The notes under the pieces: generated by a model | Database searches by the model: none | What the model was told of the DNA's origin: nothing | Seen by the model: the letters and a program-made list of their open reading frames with translations, nothing else | Made by a program: the position numbers and the translations under genes | Source: Proluteimonas luteida | GTDB lineage: Bacteria > Pseudomonadota > Gammaproteobacteria > Xanthomonadales > Xanthomonadaceae | Reading direction: 5' to 3' | Assembly (NCBI RefSeq): GCF_021191695.1 | Contig: NZ_JAIWPT010000020.1 | Coordinates: 1-64,000 of the forward strand | Length of the DNA stretch: 64,000 bases | Part shown: one piece after another, positions 58,747 to 64,000 of the stretch | Layout: each line of letters starts with the position of its first letter | Position numbering within the stretch: position 1 is the stretch's first letter

Positions 58747-58905
58747 TCAGCGTGCTTCCGCGTCCGCGTCGCCGTAGGTTTCCAGCAACTGCGCGTAGAC
58801 CATGCGGTCGAGCTGTTCGAACTCGACCGTATCGGCCATGCCGTCGTGGATCAGTTCGTACAGGCGCTCGAGCGCACCGTTCTGTTGTCCGTCACCATCC
58901 AGCAT
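58747..58905 (-). CDS. Small acidic protein, possible
   Basis: 52 residues (MLDGDGQQNGALERLYELIH through YGDADAEAR), acidic and mostly helical, with no family I recognise. The ATG at 58905 has GGGAGCGG eight bases upstream. An alternative start at 58926 adds MRTGADV. Its amphipathic helices and stop-free frame suggest a real small gene, but there is no context support: the neighbours are the histone-like gene and a small acetyltransferase on the other strand. Confidence 0.4.
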   Translation of the reverse strand: MLDGDGQQNGALERLYELIHDGMADTVEFEQLDRMVYAQLLETYGDADAEAR

Positions 58906-59173
58906 CACGTCCGCTCCCGTTCGCATTGCCCCACCGGCACTGCCACGAACGGGCGCAGGTTCCATGCCACATCATTCCGTGACCATTGTCCGGTTTCGGG
59001 TGACCGGGCGCGGCAAGCGTCTGCCGTACTCTGCGCAGCTTCGTGACGCAGCGCGTCAAACTGGGCATCACGCGGGTCATCCGGCGCACGCCATTGCGGT
59101 GCGCGGGACCGGCGTCTGCGGCAGGATGGCCGGGCCTGTCGTCGCCGCCCCGATCCGCAGGAGTCTTCCCCCG

Positions 59174-59434
59174 ATGCCATCGCCTCCGATCCGCCACGAC
59201 CCGCGCCGGCACCTGTTCGAGTTCGACCTCGACGGTTGCCGCGGGACACTGGAATACCGTATTTCCAGCGGTTTTCTGACGATCCTGCATACCGTCGTCG
59301 ATCCGGCGCTGGCCGGGCGCGGCCTCGGCGGACAGCTCGTCGAGGCGGCCCTGGGGTATGCCCGCGACGCCGGGCTGGAGGTCGCGTCGGCCTGCGGATT
59401 CGCGTCCCGGTATCTGCAGACCCGCGCCTCGTGA
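59174..59434 (+). CDS. Small GNAT-type acetyltransferase (YjdJ-like)
   Basis: 86-residue single-domain member of the reduced Gcn5-like group. FLTILHTVVDPALAGRGLGG contains the acetyl-CoA-binding R/Q-x-x-G-x-G/A motif (AGRGLGG), followed by the helix QLVEAALGYARDAGLEVASACGF. Such proteins acetylate small substrates or have lost catalysis. The specific role is unknown. The ATG at 59174 follows GGAGTCTTCCCCCG. A longer upstream reading is unconserved. Confidence 0.75.
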   Translation: MPSPPIRHDPRRHLFEFDLDGCRGTLEYRISSGFLTILHTVVDPALAGRGLGGQLVEAALGYARDAGLEVASACGFASRYLQTRAS

Positions 59435-59706
59435 ACCGGCCCGCCCGACCGATGTCGGAGGCGCGGCGCGCGCTGTTCACATTTCGTGCGGCATTTGCGG
59501 TATCGTTCGCCCACTGTTCAAGGCCGGGATCACGGTACATCGTGGCTCCGATGCGGTAGATCCAACCGCTGTACGGCCGGTTTTCCGGTCGGGACGATCC
59601 GCTCCATCGCTTTCGCGTTACCCCTTGCTCGACAGTCGCGGCGCCATCCCATACCCCGGTATGGCAGTCGTGTTCCCATGACCAAACTGCTTCAAGGAGT
59701 AACACA

Positions 59707-59916
59707 ATGTCTGAGCGTCAGACCGGAACCGTCAAGTGGTTCAACGATGCCAAGGGCTTCGGCTTCATCACCCCGGAAAGCGGCCAGGACCTGTTCGTCC
59801 ATTTCCGTTCGATCCAGGGCACCGGCTTCAAGTCGCTGCAGGAAGGCCAGAAGGTTTCCTTCAAGGTCGTCCAGGGCCAGAAGGGCCTGCAGGCTGACGA
59901 AGTGCAGGCGATCTAA
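59707..59916 (+). CDS. Cold-shock protein, CspA family
   Basis: 69-residue OB-fold nucleic-acid-binding protein that melts RNA secondary structure. It has RNP1 KGFGFI and RNP2 DLFVHF, and the start [20 protein letters not shown] is typical. It is preceded by a 272-base gap, long enough for the structured 5' leader usual in cold-inducible csp genes, and by AAGGAGTAAC as ribosome-binding site. A strong terminator follows at 59943-59972. Which paralogue this is cannot be decided. Confidence 0.93.
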   Translation: MSERQTGTVKWFNDAKGFGFITPESGQDLFVHFRSIQGTGFKSLQEGQKVSFKVVQGQKGLQADEVQAI

Positions 59917-59942
59917 AGAACGCCCGCTTTTCGCTTGACCCG

Positions 59943-59972
59943 AACCCCGGACGGTGACGTCCGGGGTTTTTT
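59943..59972 (+). terminator. Intrinsic terminator of the cold-shock gene
   Basis: AACCCCGGAC (59943-59952) pairs with GTCCGGGGTT (59959-59968) around a six-base loop and is followed by a T-tract ending at 59972. It lies 26 bases after the stop. This is the clearest intrinsic terminator in the window. Confidence 0.88.
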
Positions 59973-60017
59973 GTGGTTCTTCACCTAAGTCCGGGGAATA
60001 CGGTCGTCCGACCTTGC

Positions 60018-60097
60018 GTAGGTCGGCCCCACGCGGCCGACGTGCGCGGTGCCCGGATTCGCGAGTTCTTTCCGTCGGGGGCGTTGCCCCGACCTAC
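60018..60097 (+). repeat. Family D repeat, copy 3
   Basis: An 80-bp unit from GTAGGTCGGCCCCACGCGGC to GCCCCGACCTAC. It matches 16653-16731 in the same orientation and the reverse complement of 34156-34243, including the internal hairpins GGCCCCACGCGGCC and CGGGGGCGTTGCCCCG. Confidence 0.75.
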
Positions 60098-60272
60098 GGT
60101 CGCGCCCCCGGAATTGGGGACGGGCCGGAACCTTGTTCTTTGCCACGGATCCACGCGGATGTGCACGGATAGAGCAAATACCAGAGGCCGCGGCGAAGCC
60201 ACGCCCCCGCTGCTTCTGATCCGCGTCATCCGCGTCCATCCGTGGCCGAACCGCTTTTCTTTGTGTCCGCCA

Positions 60273-60307
60273 TCCATGGCGGCCACCCTCCGGGCCATCG
60301 CTGGCGC
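60273..60307 (-). repeat. 35-base repeat shared with the 34-kb gap
   Basis: On the - strand it reads GCGCCAGCGATGGCCCGGAG and continues GGTGGCCGCCATGGA. It differs at one position from 34071-34105. In both places a family D unit and a terminator with a matching flank follow in the same order. Confidence 0.75.
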
Positions 60308-60519
60308 GACGCTTGGAACGCCACCGGATCCTGCGCGCGGTGATGGGGAGCGGGTACTGGCGAGCGGACGGCGCGTCGCAGTCCACGGTGTGCATCGGGC
60401 GGGTCATATTGGCGCAGGCATGGCATCGCGTCTCCCGGCACTCACGGCAAGGCGACGCTGGTCACGCTATTTTTTTCGCGGATAATTGCTGCGCGGCCGA
60501 TTGCGCAAGGATCGTTGTG

Positions 60520-61344
60520 ATGAGACGGATGTTGCTGTGCGTGTTGCCCCTGGCGCTCGTCGCCTGCCAGCGCGATGTACCGCCGGTGCCGGCGGGATCG
60601 GCGGAGCAGGGAGGCTTGCCGGCGGCGGAAGACGTACAGCCGTTGCCCGACGAAGTCCCGGAACTCAAGGACGTCGTGGAGATGGACCCGCGCTATATCG
60701 TGGGCATCACCTATCCGCCCGAGGCGAACCGGTATCCCGGCCTGGCCGCCGAGCTCTACGCCTATGCGCGGTCCGCGCGCGACGAGCTGATGCAGTCCGT
60801 CGAAGGCGCGGCCGACCTGCAGCCCGGCACGATGTACGATCTCTCGCTGCGCTTCAGCGTGGTGGCGGACACGCCGGCGCTGCTGGCGATCGCCGCCGAT
60901 GGCAGCACCTACACCGGTGGCGCGCACGACAATCCGCTGATCGAACGCTTCGTCTGGCTGGTGCCGGAGCAGAAGCTGCTGCTGGCCGACGATCTGCTGA
61001 CCGACGCCGATGGCTGGGCCGTGGTCTCGCGTTTCGTGCGCGAGCAACTGCATGCGGCGCTGTCGCAACGGATCGATGCCGATGAACTCGAGCCCGACGA
61101 GCGCAGCCGGATGCTGCGCACGGCCGGACGCATGATCGACGAGGGCTCGCAGCCGGACGTGACCAATTTCCGCCAGTTCGAGCCGGTGCTCGGCCGCGGC
61201 GACAGGCTGGCCGGGCTGCGCTTCGTGTTCCCGCCCTACCAGGTCGGCCCTTACTCGGACGGGATCCAGACCGTCGAGGTGCCGGCGGCGGTGCTGCTGC
61301 CGTACGTGGCCGCGCCGTACCGGGGCCTGTTCGCTGCGGACTGA
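60520..61344 (+). CDS. DUF4163/DUF3298 lipoprotein (RsiV/PdaC-like)
   Basis: 274-residue lipoprotein with lipobox LALVACQRD. The mature part has a DUF4163-like region (about 50-150; DPRYIVGITYPPEANRYPGL, SLRFSVVADTPALLAIAADG) and a DUF3298 region (about 155-265; NPLIERFVWLVPEQKLLLAD, VFPPYQVGPYSDGIQTVEVP). Together these resemble the extracellular parts of RsiV and PdaC, which bind or act on peptidoglycan-related ligands. The ATG at 60520 is chosen for the signal peptide. Its role here is unknown. Confidence 0.78.
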   Translation: MRRMLLCVLPLALVACQRDVPPVPAGSAEQGGLPAAEDVQPLPDEVPELKDVVEMDPRYIVGITYPPEANRYPGLAAELYAYARSARDELMQSVEGAADLQPGTMYDLSLRFSVVADTPALLAIAADGSTYTGGAHDNPLIERFVWLVPEQKLLLADDLLTDADGWAVVSRFVREQLHAALSQRIDADELEPDERSRMLRTAGRMIDEGSQPDVTNFRQFEPVLGRGDRLAGLRFVFPPYQVGPYSDGIQTVEVPAAVLLPYVAAPYRGLFAAD

Positions 61345-61469
61345 CCCCGGGAGCCTGGGCGGCAGCAGTCGTCCGGGCTTGTCGCCTCGAACATTTCTGC
61401 CGCCCACGCACCTGATTCGCGCTAGCATGGAAGGGCAAGGCACGGGGGTGCCGTGCCCGGATACGAGTC

Positions 61470-62591
61470 ATGCGCGCCGACGACCGTTCGCAACGTCGTC
61501 TGCAGACCCTGCTCGACGATGCGGATGTCCAGATCGGTGGTCCGCGTCCCTGGGATCTGCAGGTTCATGATGACCGCCTCGCGGTCCGCCTCCTGGCCCA
61601 GGGGTCGCTGGGGCTCGGCGAGTCCTACATGGACGGCTGGTGGGATGCCGAAAGCCTGGACGGGTTCCTGGTGCATCTGCTGCAGGCACGCCTCGACGAG
61701 CGCGTGCATACGCTGCCCGAGATCGTCGACGGCCTGCGTGCGCGGCTGCTGAACCTGCAGCGCGGCCGGCGCAGCTTCGAGGTCGGTCGCCGGCACTACG
61801 ACCTGGGCAACGATCTCTACGCGAAGATGCTGGGCCAGCGCATGGTCTACAGCTGCGGCTACTGGCGCGATGCCGACAACCTCGACGACGCCCAGCTGGC
61901 CAAGCTCGACCTGTGCTGCCGCAAGCTGGGACTGGCGCCGGGCATGCGCCTGCTCGACATCGGCTGCGGCTGGGGCGAGCTGCTGAAGTTCGCCGCCGAG
62001 CGCTATGGCGTGGAGGCCGTCGGGGTGACGGTCTCGCGCGAGCAGGCCGACTATGCGCGCCAGCTGTGCGCCGGCCTGCCGGTCGAGGTGCGGCTGCAGG
62101 ATTACCGGGAGCTCGACGAACGCTTCGACCGGGTCGTGTCGGTCGGCATGTTCGAGCATGTCGGGGTCAAGAACTACCGCGGCTACTTCGACGTGGTCCG
62201 GCGCTGTCTCGGCGACGCCGGGCTGTTCCTGCTGCACAGCATCGGCGGCAACCACTCGCGCCAGCTCGCCGATCCCTGGATCACGCGCTACATCTTCCCC
62301 AACTCGGTGCTGCCGTCGGCGGCGCAGGTGACGGCCGCCTGCGAAGGCCGGTTCGTCATCGAGGACTGGCACAATTTCGGCACCGACTACGACCGCACGC
62401 TGCAGGCCTGGCGCGACAACATCGAACAGGCCTGGGACCAGCTGCCGGCGCGCTACGACACGCGTTTCCGGCGCATGTGGCGGTTCTACCTGGCCGGCTC
62501 GATGGCCAGCTTCCGTACCCGCCGCATCCAGCTGTGGCAGCTGGTGCTGTCGCCGGAAGGCGTGCCCGGTGGCTACGTGGCGCCGCGCTGA
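61470..62591 (+). CDS. cfa: Cyclopropane-fatty-acyl-phospholipid synthase
   Basis: Adds a methylene from S-adenosylmethionine across the double bond of membrane lipids. It has 373 residues. The N-terminal lipid-binding part has GSLGLGESYMDGWWDAESLD and the SAM site has RLLDIGCGWGELLKFAAE. HYDLGNDLYAKML, GMFEHVGVKNYRGYF and NFGTDYDRTLQAW are family blocks. It starts at the ATG at 61470. The stop codon is the TGA in the first bases of a family H element. Confidence 0.92.
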   Translation: MRADDRSQRRLQTLLDDADVQIGGPRPWDLQVHDDRLAVRLLAQGSLGLGESYMDGWWDAESLDGFLVHLLQARLDERVHTLPEIVDGLRARLLNLQRGRRSFEVGRRHYDLGNDLYAKMLGQRMVYSCGYWRDADNLDDAQLAKLDLCCRKLGLAPGMRLLDIGCGWGELLKFAAERYGVEAVGVTVSREQADYARQLCAGLPVEVRLQDYRELDERFDRVVSVGMFEHVGVKNYRGYFDVVRRCLGDAGLFLLHSIGGNHSRQLADPWITRYIFPNSVLPSAAQVTAACEGRFVIEDWHNFGTDYDRTLQAWRDNIEQAWDQLPARYDTRFRRMWRFYLAGSMASFRTRRIQLWQLVLSPEGVPGGYVAPR

Positions 62592-62685
62592 GCGACTGGG
62601 CGTCGTTCGCCTGCCTGCTGCGACCGCCGCCACCGGCGTTCGGCGACGGTTTCGCTACGGCGTTCGATTGACTCTCAACTCCTGA
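62588..62685 (+). repeat. Family H element, copy 3
   Basis: A 98-bp unit beginning CTGAGCGACTGGGCGTCGTT, with CTGCTGCGACCGCCGCC inside, then GCTACGGCGTTCGATTGACT and CTCAACTCCTGA at the end. It aligns with 4063-4238 and the reverse of 37135-37232. The cfa stop (TGA in CTGAG) and the sirtuin stop (TAG, 62655-62657 on the - strand) both lie in it. Confidence 0.7.
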
Positions 62686-63551
62686 TCCGGGCCGGCGGAC
62701 GGTACCAGCGCGGCCAGCGTCGCGACGATCTCGACGTCGAGCTTCAGCGTCGCCAGCGCATCGGCGCGGGTGCTGCCGCCGTTCAGGATCGCCAGCGGCA
62801 GGCCGGCATCGGCGGCCCGTTTGGCGAAGCGGAAGCCGGAATACACCATCAGCGACGAGCCGACCACCAGCAGCGCGTCGCTGGCTTCGAGCGCCGTCTG
62901 TGCCTGCAGCACCCGGTCGCGCGGCACGTTTTCGCCGAAGAACACGACGTCGGGCTTCAGCAGCCCGGCGCAATGCAGGCAGCGGGGTGGCACGAAACGG
63001 ACCTCGGCCTCGTTCGCGATGTCGGCATCGCCATCGGGAGCGATCGCGGCCGCGCCCGGCGACCAGCCGGGATTGTCGGCGAGCAGTCGCGGCTGCAGTC
63101 CCTGGCGCGGCTGGCGGTCGCCGCAGCCCAGGCAGACCACCTGGTCGAGCCGGCCGTGCAGGTCGATCACCGCGCGGCTGCCGGCGGCCTGGTGCAGGCC
63201 GTCGACGTTCTGGGTCAGCAGCGTGGCGACGCGTCCGTCGGCCTCGAGTGCGGCCAGCGCCCGATGCGCGGCGTTGGGACGCGCGGCAGCGAAGCGCGGC
63301 CAGCCGACATGGCTGCGCGCCCAGTAGCGCCTGTAGACGACCGCGTCGTCGGTGAATGCCTGCCAGGTCACCGGCGCCGGGCGTTTCCACGCACCTGCGG
63401 CATCGCGATAGTCGGGAATGCCGGAGCCGGTGCTGATGCCGGCGCCGGTCAGCACGAATACGTGTCGCCGGGGTGCGAGCCAGTCGGCCAGCTGCGCGGC
63501 GGCGTCTGCGGTGGGCGAAGGCGTTGCGGCGAGGGTCGGCAGGGCGGTCAC
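62655..63551 (-). CDS. Sirtuin NAD-dependent deacylase (class II type)
   Basis: 298-residue sirtuin removing acyl groups from lysines with NAD. NAD-binding blocks are VLTGAGISTGSGIPDYRD, LLTQNVDGLHQAAGS and HGRLDQVVCLGCGD (catalytic His plus first zinc cysteines). The second zinc pair is in PPRCLHC. KPDVVFFGENVPRDR and VGSSLMVYSGFRF are typical of SIRT4-like class II members. The last residues (LRVNRTP) come from a dispersed repeat that overlaps the gene end. It converges on cfa. Targets are unknown. Confidence 0.87.
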   Translation of the reverse strand: MTALPTLAATPSPTADAAAQLADWLAPRRHVFVLTGAGISTGSGIPDYRDAAGAWKRPAPVTWQAFTDDAVVYRRYWARSHVGWPRFAAARPNAAHRALAALEADGRVATLLTQNVDGLHQAAGSRAVIDLHGRLDQVVCLGCGDRQPRQGLQPRLLADNPGWSPGAAAIAPDGDADIANEAEVRFVPPRCLHCAGLLKPDVVFFGENVPRDRVLQAQTALEASDALLVVGSSLMVYSGFRFAKRAADAGLPLAILNGGSTRADALATLKLDVEIVATLAALVPSAGPDQELRVNRTP

Positions 63552-63652
63552 GGCATCAGGATATCGGGACCGGGCGGCGCATGTGGCGCCCGCGGGGCAG
63601 CCGTGGAGGGAGATCCGCGCGCAATGGCCGGCGGATACGGGGCCCGAAACGA

Positions 63653-63679
63653 CACCGCCCGGCTTGGAGCCGGGCGGTG
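63653..63679 (-). terminator. Hairpin after dcp
   Basis: CACCGCCCGGC (63653-63663) and GCCGGGCGGTG (63669-63679) pair perfectly around TTGGA, 25 bases after the dcp stop on the - strand. It is followed by TCGTTTCGGG, a weak T-tract. It separates dcp from the sirtuin gene. Confidence 0.6.
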
Positions 63680-63704
63680 CGTGGACGGATCGTGGCGGGG
63701 GACT

Positions 63705-64000
63705 TCAGTCCTCGCCGGACTCGATTTCGGGCGTGTCGCCCAGGTCCGGCGCGGCCGAGTCGTCGGCGCCCGGTGCCAGACCGCGCTTGATCAGCAGCGG
63801 CTCGATCTGCGGTTCGTGGCCGGTGAAGTCGACGAACAGCTGCTTGGCATCCTTGCTGCCACCCTGTGACAGCAAGGTCGCGCGGAAGCGGTCGCCGTTG
63901 GCCCGGGTCAGGCCGCCGTTCTGCTCGATCCACTGCACGGTGTTGGCGTCGAGCACCTCCGACCAGATGTAGGCGTAGTAGCCGGCCGCATAGCCGCCGT
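63705..64000 (-). CDS. dcp: Peptidyl-dipeptidase Dcp (M3 family), C-terminal end only
   Basis: The gene continues past the window edge, and only its last ~98 codons are here. The sequence GGYAAGYYAYIWSEVLDANT is the conserved C-terminal helix pair of M3 zinc peptidases. NGGLTRANGDRFRATLLSQG and EPQIEPLLIKRGL fit Dcp better than oligopeptidase A. The zinc site (HExxH) lies upstream, outside the window. A short acidic tail (DDSAAPDLGDTPEIESGED) follows the usual end. Dcp removes C-terminal dipeptides. Confidence 0.82.
   Translation of the reverse strand, partial: GGYAAGYYAYIWSEVLDANTVQWIEQNGGLTRANGDRFRATLLSQGGSKDAKQLFVDFTGHEPQIEPLLIKRGLAPGADDSAAPDLGDTPEIESGED

Larger units (their letters stand above)
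59917..60519. other. 603-base gene-free region rich in repeats after the cold-shock gene
   Basis: After the terminator come a family D unit (60018-60097), a GCCACGGATCCACGCGGATG arm at about 60144-60163 mirrored by ATCCGCGTCCATCCGTGGCC at about 60228-60247, and a 35-base unit at 60273-60307 shared with 34071-34105. The rest, up to the lipoprotein start at 60520, shows a possible weak promoter only. I recognise no protein. Confidence 0.65.

Noticed and set aside
60313..60519. 207-base N-terminal extension of the lipoprotein gene
   Set aside because: It would hide the lipoprotein signal peptide that begins at the ATG at 60520, and it translates intergenic sequence.

Overview
The window is about 70% GC and reads as core chromosome of a Lysobacter/Luteimonas/Xanthomonas-type gammaproteobacterium (Xanthomonadaceae). 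The strongest support is the arginine cluster. It carries a fused N-acetylglutamate kinase/acetyltransferase and an M20 deacetylase next to argG, argC, argH, proB and proA, the arrangement known from xanthomonads, which make arginine through N-acetylcitrulline. A TrpR-like regulator at the head of a complete hisGDCBHAFI operon and a HisB N-domain without zinc ligands also fit. I saw no phage, transposase, CRISPR array, toxin-antitoxin pair or defence island.

Layout. 1-9.7 kb, + strand: argG, argE-type deacetylase, argAB fusion, argC, argH, a cupin, proB, proA. 9.8-12.8 kb, - strand: acyl-CoA ligase and a CynX/NimT-type MFS carrier, then tRNA-Pro(CGG) with its own promoter and a duplicated terminator. 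13.3-20.9 kb, + strand: cydDC, hisS, an enlarged MIO-type ammonia-lyase and a small membrane protein. 21.0-22.3 kb, - strand: an exported thioredoxin-like protein. 22.4-30.2 kb, + strand: TrpR-like gene and the histidine operon. 30.2-35.6 kb: a 7TMR-DISM diguanylate cyclase (-), an exported metallophosphoesterase (+), a repeat-filled gap and a C13 (legumain-type) peptidase (-). 35.6-47.1 kb, mostly - strand: methionine-salvage mtnC-mtnD-mtnB, two APC permeases with a small membrane protein, a Nudix gene (+), then the cytochrome bo quinol oxidase operon cyoABCD ending in a SURF1 gene. 47.2-51.9 kb, + strand: MFS carrier, rpsF-rpsR-rplI, dnaB. 52.0-55.1 kb, - strand: YbaY-like lipoprotein, EEP-family lipoprotein, M14 peptidase. 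55.3-62.6 kb, mainly +: POT peptide carrier, rhomboid, a Lys/Ala-rich histone-H1-like protein, small GNAT, cold-shock protein, a DUF4163/DUF3298 lipoprotein and cfa. 62.6-64 kb, - strand: a sirtuin and the C-terminal end of dcp.

The genes form conventional units: arginine and proline synthesis, histidine synthesis with a probable local repressor, methionine salvage, an aerobic quinol oxidase and the S6-S18-L9 ribosomal operon.

The least expected content is between the genes. At least seven families of short palindromic repeats occur. Several sit exactly on gene ends, so that the repeat supplies the stop codon of argC, cydC, the thioredoxin-like gene, cfa, the sirtuin gene and mtnB. argG appears to carry repeat DNA just after its start codon. 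Two distant gaps hold the same composite repeat-plus-terminator cassette in opposite orientation. I found no clearly new multi-gene system. The repeat behaviour, the enlarged ammonia-lyase and the his operator candidate are the best leads.
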